Shown one piece after another: positions 15,836 through 24,700 of a stretch of 64,000 nt of DNA. Numbering within the stretch: position 1 is the stretch's first letter; the number at the start of each line of letters is the position of its first letter. Position numbers and translations under genes: made by a program. This DNA comes from Amycolatopsis bullii (GTDB taxonomy: Bacteria > Actinomycetota > Actinomycetes > Mycobacteriales > Pseudonocardiaceae): contig NZ_BNAW01000001.1 in assembly GCF_014654205.1 (NCBI RefSeq), positions 62,001 to 126,000 of the forward strand, given 5' to 3'. The notes below the pieces were generated by a model. That model ran no database searches, was not told the origin of the DNA, and worked only from the letters and a program-made list of their open reading frames with translations.

Positions 15836-17866
15836 ATGACGGCCACCGCGGAGGTCACCCCCGGCGCCGCGGGGCCGCCCGTCCTGAGCCGCGGCCGGGT
15901 CAACGCCGTGTTCGGGGCCGTGCTGCTCGGCATGCTGCTGGCGGCGCTGGACCAGACCATCGTCGGTACCGCCCTGCCCACCATCGTCGGCGACCTCGGC
16001 GGCGCCGGGCACCTGTCCTGGGTGGTCACGTCCTACCTGCTGGCCGAGACGATCATGACGGTCGTCGTCGGCAAGCTCGGCGACCTGTTCGGCCGCAAGC
16101 TGATGTTCCAGCTGTCGGTGATCGTGTTCGGCATCGGCTCGTTCTGCGCCGGCTTCGCCGACAGCATGGTGTGGCTGATCGTCTGGCGCGCGGTGCAGGG
16201 CCTCGGCGGCGGCGGGCTGATGGTGACCTCGACCGCGCTCATCGCCGACGTCGTCCCGCTGCGCGAACGCGGCAAGTACCAGGGCGTGCTGGGCTCGGTG
16301 TTCGGCGTGGTGACCGTGGCGGGCCCGATGCTCGGCGGGTTCTTCGTCGACCACCTGTCGTGGCGGTGGGCGTTCTACGTCAACATCCCGCTGGTCGTCG
16401 TGGTGCTGGTGGTGGCGTCCTCGGCGATGCCGAACGCCCGCGCGGCGGTCAAGCCGGTGATCGACTACCTCGGCATCCTCCTCATCGGCCTCGCCGCGAC
16501 CGGCCTGACCCTGGTCACCAGCTGGGGCGGCACGCAGTACGCGTGGGGCTCGCCGGTGATCGTCGGGATGGCGATCGGCTCGGTGCTGCTGCTGGCCGCG
16601 TTCGTCTTCGTCGAGCTGCGGGCGAAGGAACCCATGCTGCCGATGCGGCTGTTCCGCAACCCGGTGTTCACCGTCGGCGGGATCATGAGCTTCGTCGTCG
16701 GGTTCGCGATGCTGGGCGCGCTGTCCTACCTGCCGACGTACATGCAGTACGTCCAGGGCACTTCGGCGACGACGTCCGGGGTCCGGCTGCTGCCGATGGT
16801 GCTGGCGCTGCTGGTGGCGTCGATCGCCGCGGGCAACGCGGTGAGCCGGACCGGGCGGTACAAGATCTTCCCCCTGACCGGGGCGGCGGGCATGACGATC
16901 GGGCTGTACCTGCTTTCCCGGCTGGACACCGGCACCGGGTTCTGGGAGGCGTCGGCGTACATGGCCGTGCTGGGCCTCGGCATCGGGCTCGGCATGCAGG
17001 TGCTGACCATCGCGGTGCAGAACACGGTCGACTACGCCGACCTCGGCGTCGCGACCTCGGGCGTGACGTTCCTGCGCTCGATCGGCAGCTCGTTCGGGGC
17101 GGCGATCTTCGGCACTGTGTACGCGAACCAGCTGACGCCCAAGCTGGCCGCGCTCCCGGTGCCGCCGGGGGTGGACCCGCGGGCGCTGCAGGTCCCCACG
17201 GCGTTGCACGCGCTGCCTTCGTCGGTGTCTGCGCCGGTGATCCGCGCATACAGCGACTCGCTGCACGTCGTGTTCCTCGCGGCGGCGCCGGTCGGCTTGG
17301 TGGCGCTGGTCCTGGCGTTCTTCCTGAAGGAGGTCCCGCTGCGTGACACGGCCCGCGCGGCGGCCCCGGACCTCGGCGACGGCTTCGCGATGCCGGAGGC
17401 CCGCACCGACGACCGCGAGCTGGAACGCGCGGTGGCGACGCTGTTCTTCCGCGAGCGCCGGAAGGTGGCACCGGCGATCATCGAGCGCGCCGGTGGGGAA
17501 CTCGACGAGGGCGGGATCTGGTGCCTGCTGCAGGTCCACCTGCGGGAACGCCGCGGGTCGCCGGCGACGCTGCGGGAGATCGGTTCGTCCTTCGGCGTGC
17601 CCGCGCAGGTTTTGGAGCCGGCGTTCAACCGGCTGGAGCTGACGGGCCACCTGAGGTACACCCGCGACGGCTGGGCGCTGACGGCCGCGGGCCGCGAGGA
17701 GTTCGGGAAGGTGGTCCGCGCCTGGCACGACTGGCTGGCCGACCGCCTCGGCGACTGGGGCCCGGCCAACCGCGCCGAGCTGGACGCGGCGATCGGCCGG
17801 GTCGCGGCCCGGTTGATGGACCAAAGTGCGGAGTCGCGCACCTCCGGTCGCCACGCCCTGGCCTGA
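15836..17866 (+). CDS. MFS drug exporter (DHA2, 14-TM) fused to a C-terminal MarR-like winged helix
   Basis: 676 residues. Residues about 20-505 are a 14-helix DHA2-type multidrug exporter: ALDQTIVGTALPTIV at helix 1, GKLGDLFGRK in the helix 2-3 loop and GPMLGGFFVD (antiporter motif C) in helix 5. The usual family length is about 480-520. The remaining 150 residues are soluble, predicted winged helix: REIGSSFGVPAQVLEPAF looks like a recognition-helix segment, followed by YTRDGWALTAAG as the wing. A single protein combining exporter and DNA-binding-like domain is seen in some actinobacteria, but the domain's function is unclear. It may export the product of the preceding operon. The stop lies 4 bases before the convergent PHP gene. 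Confidence 0.9.
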   Translation: MTATAEVTPGAAGPPVLSRGRVNAVFGAVLLGMLLAALDQTIVGTALPTIVGDLGGAGHLSWVVTSYLLAETIMTVVVGKLGDLFGRKLMFQLSVIVFGIGSFCAGFADSMVWLIVWRAVQGLGGGGLMVTSTALIADVVPLRERGKYQGVLGSVFGVVTVAGPMLGGFFVDHLSWRWAFYVNIPLVVVVLVVASSAMPNARAAVKPVIDYLGILLIGLAATGLTLVTSWGGTQYAWGSPVIVGMAIGSVLLLAAFVFVELRAKEPMLPMRLFRNPVFTVGGIMSFVVGFAMLGALSYLPTYMQYVQGTSATTSGVRLLPMVLALLVASIAAGNAVSRTGRYKIFPLTGAAGMTIGLYLLSRLDTGTGFWEASAYMAVLGLGIGLGMQVLTIAVQNTVDYADLGVATSGVTFLRSIGSSFGAAIFGTVYANQLTPKLAALPVPPGVDPRALQVPTALHALPSSVSAPVIRAYSDSLHVVFLAAAPVGLVALVLAFFLKEVPLRDTARAAAPDLGDGFAMPEARTDDRELERAVATLFFRERRKVAPAIIERAGGELDEGGIWCLLQVHLRERRGSPATLREIGSSFGVPAQVLEPAFNRLELTGHLRYTRDGWALTAAGREEFGKVVRAWHDWLADRLGDWGPANRAELDAAIGRVAARLMDQSAESRTSGRHALA

Positions 17867-17870
17867 AGGG

Positions 17871-18707
17871 TCAGCGGCGCCAGAAGTCGTGCGGGGTGCG
17901 GCCGGGGCGGAAGCCGCAGGACTCCACCAGGGCCGCCGCATCCTCGAAGCCGTGGCCGACCAGGCCCGGCTCGTGGGCGTCGCTGCCGAACGCCACCGCC
18001 TCGCCGCCCACCTCGAACCACCACCGGAGCACCTCGCCCGGCAGGGGGACCTTCGTGTTCACCTCGAGCGCCCGGCCGCTCGCCCGCAACGCACGCAGCA
18101 CCGTCCGGAACTCCTCCTCGAACTCCGCCGCCACGAACGGCGGACCCTCGCCGGGCCACGAGCGCAACGCGTAGTCGATGTGGGCCAGCACCGCGAAGTC
18201 CGCCGTCGACTCGACCAGCCCGAGCACCTCGCCGAGGTAGGCCCGCAGCAGCTCGCCCGGCGACCGGTCCGAAACCAGCGTCACCTCCTGGTGGTGCTCG
18301 CCGCCCGGCAAGGAGTGCACCGAGCCGAGCACGCGGTCGAAGTCGTAGGCGGCCAGCAGCGCGTCGGCGCGCGGACGGTGCCAGTGCGGCTCGCTCAGCT
18401 CCACACCCGACAGGATCCGCAGCTCCGGAAACCGTGAACGGCAGTCCTCGATGCACGCCAGATACCCCGCGACGTCGAGCTCCGGTGGCTCCAGGACGCT
18501 GTCCGGACGCAGCCGCACCCGGAAGTGGTCCGGCAGCAGCGGGCGCACCGGCTCCGGCACCAGCCACGGCGTCAGGTCCGCGTGCTCGGTGAACGCCACG
18601 GACGGCAGGCCCAGCTCGACGGCCCGTTCGCACGACCCGCGCATGGAGCCGGTGATCGTGTCCCAGGACCATTCGGTGTGGACGTGCCCGTCCGTCGGGA
18701 GGCTCAC
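17871..18707 (-). CDS. PHP-domain phosphatase, histidinol-phosphatase-like
   Basis: 278 residues of the polymerase-and-histidinol-phosphatase fold. Metal ligands expected for the family are visible: DGHVHTEWS at the N-terminus, FTEHAD, SGVELSEP, GSVHSLPG, LAHIDYALR and FGSDAHEPG near the C-terminus. The enzyme probably hydrolyses a phosphomonoester such as histidinol phosphate, but no other his gene is near, so the substrate is open. Start is a GTG at 18707. The gene is convergent with the exporter gene, only 4 bases apart, and divergent from the LigD-like gene. Confidence 0.85.
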   Translation of the reverse strand: MSLPTDGHVHTEWSWDTITGSMRGSCERAVELGLPSVAFTEHADLTPWLVPEPVRPLLPDHFRVRLRPDSVLEPPELDVAGYLACIEDCRSRFPELRILSGVELSEPHWHRPRADALLAAYDFDRVLGSVHSLPGGEHHQEVTLVSDRSPGELLRAYLGEVLGLVESTADFAVLAHIDYALRSWPGEGPPFVAAEFEEEFRTVLRALRASGRALEVNTKVPLPGEVLRWWFEVGGEAVAFGSDAHEPGLVGHGFEDAAALVESCGFRPGRTPHDFWRR

Positions 18708-18786
18708 CGGCCCGATTGTGCACCACCGCCTTCCTCCCCACCGCCACCCTCAACGGAGGCGCTTCGCGCCGCTGTACCGTCATGCC

Positions 18787-19731
18787 ATGGCGTCCAAGGC
18801 TGTGGAACTGGAAGTCGGCCCGCACACCGTGCGTATCTCCAACCCGGACCGGGTCTACTTCCCGGCCCGCGGCGAGACCAAGCTCGACCTGGTCAACTAC
18901 TACCTGTCCGTGGGCGACGGGATCGTCAACGCCCTGCGGGAACGGCCCTGCATGCTGCACCGGTTCCCGTCCGGGGTGGCCGGGGAGAAGGTGCACCAGA
19001 AGCGGGTGCCGAACGGTGCGCCGCCTTGGCTGGAGACCGTCCGGGTCACCTTCCCGCGCTACAACCGGCACGCCGACGAGCTGTGTGTCACCGAGCTCGC
19101 GCACGTGGCCTGGGCGGTGCAGATGTCCACTGTGGAGTTCCATCCGTGGAACTCGCGGCGGGCCGACACCGAGAAGCCGGACGAGTGGCGGATCGACCTC
19201 GATCCGATGCCTGACTGCGGTTACGACCGGGTCCGGCGGGTTGCGCACGTGGCCCACGAGATTCTCGACGAGCTCGGCGCGGTCGGGTGGCCGAAGACCT
19301 CCGGTGGGCGTGGCCTGCACATCTACGTCCGGATCGAACCTCGGTGGGGGTTCGCCGACGTCCGGCGGGCTGCGCTGGCCTTCGCCCACGAGGTCGAACG
19401 GCGGGCTCCGGATGACGTCACCACGACGTGGTGGCGGAAGGATCGGGATCCGCGGCTGCTCTTCGTCGACTACAACCAGAACGCGCGGGATCACACGATC
19501 GCCAGTGCTTATTCGGTGCGGGGGAATCCGGAAGGGACGGTGTCGACGCCGATTCGGTGGTCGGAGATCGACGACGCCGAGCCGGGGGACTTCACCATTG
19601 CCACTGTTCCGGCCCGGTTCGCCGAGCTCGGTGACTTGCACGCCGGGATCGACAAGGCGGTGTTCTCGATCGAGCCGCTGCTCGAGTGGGCCGAGCGGGA
19701 CGGGGTCGAGGAGCCGCCTGATCCGGAGTGA
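18787..19731 (+). CDS. LigD-type DNA polymerase (PolDom) protein, stand-alone
   Basis: 314-residue archaeo-eukaryotic primase-like polymerase domain as found in bacterial ligase D. RIDLDPMP holds the two metal-binding aspartates, TSGGRGLHIYV is the SGxxGxH nucleotide motif, and LFVDYNQNARDHT is a family hallmark. In non-homologous end joining such proteins fill gaps and add ribonucleotides at breaks, working with Ku and a ligase. Here the ligase and nuclease domains of LigD are absent, which is common in actinobacteria that split LigD into several genes; none of the others is in the window. ATG 18787 chosen as the first in-frame ATG after the divergent promoter region. Confidence 0.92.
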   Translation: MASKAVELEVGPHTVRISNPDRVYFPARGETKLDLVNYYLSVGDGIVNALRERPCMLHRFPSGVAGEKVHQKRVPNGAPPWLETVRVTFPRYNRHADELCVTELAHVAWAVQMSTVEFHPWNSRRADTEKPDEWRIDLDPMPDCGYDRVRRVAHVAHEILDELGAVGWPKTSGGRGLHIYVRIEPRWGFADVRRAALAFAHEVERRAPDDVTTTWWRKDRDPRLLFVDYNQNARDHTIASAYSVRGNPEGTVSTPIRWSEIDDAEPGDFTIATVPARFAELGDLHAGIDKAVFSIEPLLEWAERDGVEEPPDPE

Positions 19732-19752
19732 ACGTTTCCGGCGGCACAGGCG

Positions 19753-19798
19753 CTCGTGAGCGGTGAGGCGGGCTAGAACCCGCCTCACCACTCACGAG
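19753..19798. terminator. bidirectional terminator
   Basis: Large hairpin CTCGTGAG...GTGAGGCGGG-ctagaa-CCCGCCTCAC...CTCACGAG between two convergent genes (LigD-like and thiolase), able to end transcription from both sides. Confidence 0.85.
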
Positions 19799-19801
19799 AC
19801 G

Positions 19802-20998
19802 TCAGTCCAGGCGCTCGATGATCGTCGCGTTGGCCAGGCCGCCTGCTTCGCACATCGTCTGGAGGCCGTAGCGGCCGCCCGTCTGTTCCAGGACCGAGAG
19901 CAGCGTGGTGGCCAGCCGGGCACCGCTGCCTCCCAGCGGGTGGCCCAGGGCGATTGCGCCGCCGTTGACGTTCACCTTGGCCGGGTCGGCGCCGACCTCC
20001 TGCTGCCAGGCCAGCACCACGCTGGCGAATGCCTCGTTGACCTCGAACGCGTCGATGTCCGACACCTCCAAGCCCGCCCTGGCCAGGACCTTGCGCGTGG
20101 CCGGGATGATTCCGGTCAGCATCAGCAGGGGGTCGTCGCCCGCGACCGCGAAACGGTGGATCCGGGCTCGTGGCCGCAGGCCCAGGGCCGCCGCCGTCTC
20201 GCTGCTGGTGATGAGCAGCGCTGCCGCGCCGTCGTTGATCGGTGACGAGTTGCCGGCCGTGATGTGCCAGCCCAGGTCCGGGAAGCGCTGCTCCCAGACG
20301 TCCGCGCGGAAGGCCGGCTTCAGCCCGGCGAGGATCTCCGGGGTGGTGCCCGGCCGGACCGTCTCGTCGGTCGTGATCTCACGCAGGGTTCCGTCGGGGC
20401 CGGGTGCCTTGAGGGGTGCCACTTCGCCCGCGAACTTGCCGTCCGCCCACGCCTTCGCCGCCCGCTGGTGGCTTTCCGCGGAGAACTCGTCCAGCTGCGT
20501 CCGGCTGAAGCCCCACTTCGCGGCGATCAGCTCCGCGCTGATGCCCTGGGGCACCAAGCCGTCCGGGTAGCGCGCGGCGACCTGGGGGCCGAACGGATCA
20601 CGGCCGGCCACCTGGCTGCCCATCGGGACCCGGCTCATCGACTCGACGCCGGAGGCGATCACGACGTCGTACGCGCCGGCGATGACTCCCTGCGCGGCGA
20701 AGTGGACGGCCTGCTGGCTGCTGCCGCACTGGCGGTCGACCGTCACCGCGGGCACCGACTCCGGCAGCCCGGCGGCGAGCGCCGCCCAGCGGGCGGTGTT
20801 CATGCTCTGCTCGCCGATCTGGCCGACCGCGCCGCTGATCACGTCGTCGATCCGGGCCGGGTCGAGGCCCGTCCGCTCGACGAGCGATCGCAGAGCGTGG
20901 GCGTGCAGGTCGACCGGGTGCACCCCGGCGAGGGTGCCGTTCGGCTTGCCCTTGCCGATCGGGGTCCGTACCGCGTCGACGATCACCGCGTCCGTCAT
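19802..20998 (-). CDS. acetyl-CoA acetyltransferase (thiolase)
   Basis: 398-residue thiolase, normal family length. Nucleophilic Cys91 in DRQCGSSQQ, NEAFASV, GGAIALGHPLGGSG with the catalytic His, and MCEAGGLANA with the second cysteine. It catalyses reversible condensation or cleavage of acyl-CoA, in beta-oxidation or acetoacetyl-CoA formation. Start ATG 20998 is supported by GAGGAGG eight bases upstream; the open frame extends 28 codons further but through the divergent promoter. It faces the HxlR regulator across 131 bases, so that regulator is the obvious candidate to control it. Confidence 0.93.
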   Translation of the reverse strand: MTDAVIVDAVRTPIGKGKPNGTLAGVHPVDLHAHALRSLVERTGLDPARIDDVISGAVGQIGEQSMNTARWAALAAGLPESVPAVTVDRQCGSSQQAVHFAAQGVIAGAYDVVIASGVESMSRVPMGSQVAGRDPFGPQVAARYPDGLVPQGISAELIAAKWGFSRTQLDEFSAESHQRAAKAWADGKFAGEVAPLKAPGPDGTLREITTDETVRPGTTPEILAGLKPAFRADVWEQRFPDLGWHITAGNSSPINDGAAALLITSSETAAALGLRPRARIHRFAVAGDDPLLMLTGIIPATRKVLARAGLEVSDIDAFEVNEAFASVVLAWQQEVGADPAKVNVNGGAIALGHPLGGSGARLATTLLSVLEQTGGRYGLQTMCEAGGLANATIIERLD

Positions 20999-21129
20999 GG
21001 CGTCTGCCTCCTCGCAGATCGGGATGTCTTCGGTATACCCCCGGTTGGTTGGAAACCACAACTCACCTGTTCGGCATGTCACATGCGGTTGACGTGCTAG
21101 GTTGGATTTTCAATCCCCGTGGAGGTGGC

Positions 21130-21567
21130 ATGGTCCGGCGTGGTCGCGAGTGCTCGGTCGCCGAGGCGCTGGAGGTCGTCGGCGAGCGGTGGAGCCTCCT
21201 CGCGCTGCGTGAGATCATGCTGGGGGAGCGGCGGTTCAACCAGATCGCCGAGAACACCGGGGCCAGCCGGGACATCCTGGCCGTCCGGCTGCGCAAGCTC
21301 GTCGACGCGGGCGTCCTCGAGAAGGTTCAGTACGAGGCCCACCCGCCGCGCCACGAGTACCACCCGACCGAAGCCGGCCGCGCGCTGCAGCCGATCCTGC
21401 TCGGCCTGATGGCCTGGGGTGACAAGTACGTCCACCAGGGCGAACCGCCGACCCTGTGGCGCCACGCCTGCGGCGAGGTCCTCGAGCCGGCCACCGTCTG
21501 CGCCCACTGCGGCGACCCGGTCGACGCCCCGGGCACCCGCGCGATCCGGCTCGGCGCCGTGCACTGA
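21130..21567 (+). CDS. HxlR-family regulator with zinc-ribbon-like tail
   Basis: 145 residues. An HxlR winged helix spans about 8-100 (CSVAEALEVVGERWSLLALREI, MLGERRFNQIAENTGASRDIL, HEYHPTEAGRALQP). The family commonly has an N-terminal cysteine, here Cys8. The last 40 residues add Cys-x11-Cys-x2-Cys in HACGEVLEPATVCAHCGD, resembling half of a zinc ribbon. Start ATG 21130 follows GTGGAGGT. It is divergent from the thiolase gene and probably regulates it and itself; GGATT-ttc-AATCC at 21104-21116 is a small inverted repeat just before the start that could be its site. Confidence 0.88.
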   Translation: MVRRGRECSVAEALEVVGERWSLLALREIMLGERRFNQIAENTGASRDILAVRLRKLVDAGVLEKVQYEAHPPRHEYHPTEAGRALQPILLGLMAWGDKYVHQGEPPTLWRHACGEVLEPATVCAHCGDPVDAPGTRAIRLGAVH

Positions 21568-21580
21568 CCTCACCCCCGAG

Positions 21581-21611
21581 AAGGCCTCCTCGCCCTGCGC
21601 GAGGAGGCCTT
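21581..21611 (+). terminator. Rho-independent terminator
   Basis: Perfect 13-bp stem AAGGCCTCCTCGC / GCGAGGAGGCCTT followed by TT, directly after the HxlR gene. Confidence 0.9.
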
Positions 21612-21626
21612 TTCCGTGTCCGGCCG

Positions 21627-21713
21627 TTGACTTGTGGCCGCCGTCACTGTAACTCTTGAACGAATCAGTGCAAGAACCTGACAGATGATCGGCAGATCGC
21701 AGCATCTGTCAGG
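21627..21713 (+). promoter_or_regulatory. promoter and inverted repeat upstream of GH87
   Basis: TTGACT (21627-21632), 17 bases, TAACTC (21650-21655) forms a promoter. Just downstream, in the probable 5' leader, CCTGACAGATG (21677-21687) is repeated inverted as CATCTGTCAGG (21703-21713), perfect 11-bp arms around 15 bases. It may be an operator or an RNA hairpin controlling the glucanase gene. Confidence 0.6.
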
Positions 21714-21758
21714 AAGATTTCGGTTCGTCTCCCTCCTCCCCGGATCAGAGGACCCCTC

Positions 21759-24700
21759 ATGAGAACGAAGCGAGTGTTGTCACCCGCGGCTGCCTTCGCC
21801 GCCTTGTCCCTGCTCCTCGCCGCGCCCGCCGCTCCGGCGAGCGCGGCCGCGGCGCCCGTCCAGGCCGCCGCTCAAGCCGCCTCCGCCACCTACACCGCCG
21901 GCAGCCAGCTCGCCGGGTATCCCGCCGCCAACGTGGGCGACGGCAACCAGGCCACCTACTGGGAAAGCGCGAACAACCAGTTCCCGCAGTGGATTCAGGC
22001 CGACCTCGGCGCGCCGACGGACGTCGCGCAGCTCGTGCTCAAGCTGCCGGCGGCGAACTGGGGCGCCCGCACCGAGACCTTCAGCGTCCAGGGCAGCACC
22101 GACGGGACCACCTTCACCGACCTGAAGCCCTCAGCCGGGTACGTGTTCGACCCGGCCAAGGCCAACACGGTCACCGTGGACGTCACCGGCAAACCGCGGT
22201 TCGTGCGGCTGAACGTCTCGGCCAACACGGGCTGGCCCGCCGCGCAGCTGTCGGAGTTCGAGGTGCACGGCCCCGCCGGCGGCGACACCCAGCCGCCGTC
22301 CGCGCCCGGCAACCTCGCCTACACCCAGCCCGCGAGCGGCCAGATCCGGCTGACCTGGTCGGCCTCGACGGACAACACCGGTGTCGCGGGTTACGACGTC
22401 TACGCGAACAACCAGCTTCGCGGCAGTGTCGCCGGGAACGTCCTGACCTACACCGACAGCCAGCCCGACGGCGCGACCGTCTCGTACTTCGTCCGGGCGA
22501 AGGACGCCGCGGGCAACCAGTCGGCCGACAGCAACTCCGTGACCCGCACCGGCACCCAGGCCGGGACGAACCTCGCCGTGGGCAAGCCGATCACGGCGTC
22601 CTCGACGGAGTGGACCTACGTGGCGGCCAACGCCAACGACGACTCCCTGGCCACGTACTGGGAAGGCGGCGGCGGAACGTACCCGAACCTGCTGACCGTC
22701 GCCCTCGGCGCGAACGCCGACCTGAACCAGGTGGTCGTCAAGCTCAACCCCGACCCGGCGTGGGGCCCGCGGACGCAGACGATCGCCGTCGAAGGCCGCG
22801 AGCAGAGCACGTCCGCCTTCACCACCCTGTCCGCCGCGCAGAACTACAGCTTCAGCCCCGCGACCGGCAACACCGTGACCATCCCGCTCGGCGGCCGCGC
22901 CGCCGACGTCCGCCTGCGCGTCACCGCCAACTCCGGCGCGGGCGGCGGGCAGGCCGCGGAGTTCCAGGTCTTCGGCGTCCCCGCGCCCAATCCCGACCTG
23001 ACGATCTCGGGTGTGTCCTGGTCGCCGCAGAACCCGGTGGAGACCGACGCGATCACCGCGTCGGCGACCGTCCGCAACGCCGGGACGGCGGCTTCCGGCG
23101 CGACGAACGTCACCCTCTACCTGGGGACGACCAAGGTCGGCACCGCGAACGTCGGCGCGCTCGCCGCCGGGGCGTCGACGACCGTGTCGGCGAACATCGG
23201 CACCCGGGACGCGGGCAGCTACCAGCTGACGGCCAAGGTCGACGAGGCCAACGCCGTCCTCGAGCAGAACGAGGCCAACAACTCCTACACAAGCGCGTCG
23301 GCGCTCGTCGTCAGCCCGGTGCAGAGCTCCGACCTCGTCGCCGCGACGGCGTGGTCGCCCGGCAACCCGTCCGCGGGCAACACCGTCACCTTCACCACGA
23401 CCCTGCGCAACCAGGGGACCGTGGCCAGCGCGGGCGGCACCCACGGCGTCACGGTGACGATCACCGACCAGAACGGCACCGTCGTCAAGACGCTCACCGG
23501 CAGCTACACCGGAGCCCTCGCGGCGGGCGCGACCGCGGCGCCGGTGACCGTCGGCACCTGGACCGCCGCGAACGGCCGGTACACGGTCAAGACGATCGTG
23601 GCGAACGACGCCAACGAGCTGCCCGTCAAGCAGGACAACAACACCAGCACACAGTCACTCTTCGCCGGCCGCGGCGCGAACATGCCCTACGACATGTACG
23701 AAGCCGAGGACGGCGTGCTCGCCGGCGGGGCGGCCGTGGTCGGCCCCAACCGCACGATCGGCGACCTCGCGGGCGAGGCGTCGGGCCGCAGGGCCGTGAC
23801 GCTGAACTCGACCGGCTCGTCGGTGGAGTTCACCACCCGCGCCTCGACGAACACCCTGGTCACGCGGTTCTCCATCCCGGACTCCGCGGGCGGCGGCGGG
23901 ATCAACTCGACGCTGAACGTCTACGTCGACGGCACGTTCCTCAAGGCGATCGACCTGACCTCGCACTACGCGTGGCTCTACGGCGCCGAAACCGGCCCGG
24001 GCAACTCCCCGGGCGCCGGGCCGCGCCACATCTACGACGAGGCGAGCACCCTGCTCGGCACGACCGTGCCCGCCGGGCACCGGATCAAGCTGCAGAAGGA
24101 CGCGGCGAACACGACGAACTACGCGATCGACTTCGTCAACTTCGAGCAGGCGACCGCGGTCGCGAACCCGGACCCGGCGCACTTCGCCGTGCCCACCGGG
24201 TTCACCCAGCAGGACGTGCAGACCGCCCTCGACAAGGTCCGGCAGGACAGCACCCTCACCGGCGTCTACCTGCCGGCCGGGACCTACTCCCTGTCGAGCA
24301 AGCTGAACGTCTACGGCAAGGCCGTCACCGTCACCGGCGCCGGGCCGTGGTTCACGAAGTTCTCCGCGCCCGCCGGGCAGGAGAACACCGACATCGGCAT
24401 CGACGTCCAGGCGAGTGCGAACGGCTCGACGTTCAGCGGGTTCGCCGTGTTCGGCAACTACACCTCCCGCATCGACGGCCCCGGCAAGGTGTTCAACCTG
24501 ACGAACGTCGCGAACCTGACGATCGACAACATCTGGGTGGAGCACCAGGTGGTCATGGTCTGGGGCACCAACGTGGACAACACCACGATCAAGAACTCCC
24601 GGATCCGCGACACCTTCGCCGACGGCGTCAACCTGACGAACGGGAGCACCGGCAACCACGTCACCGACATCGAAGCCCGGTCCACCGGTGACGACAGCTT

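Noticed and set aside
15800..17941. 713-codon minus-strand frame opposite the exporter gene
   Set aside because: His/Arg-rich composition typical of an antisense frame; the plus frame encodes a complete transporter.
18451..18786. N-terminal extension of the LigD-like gene
   Set aside because: Those codons are antisense to the PHP gene; homology begins at ATG 18787.
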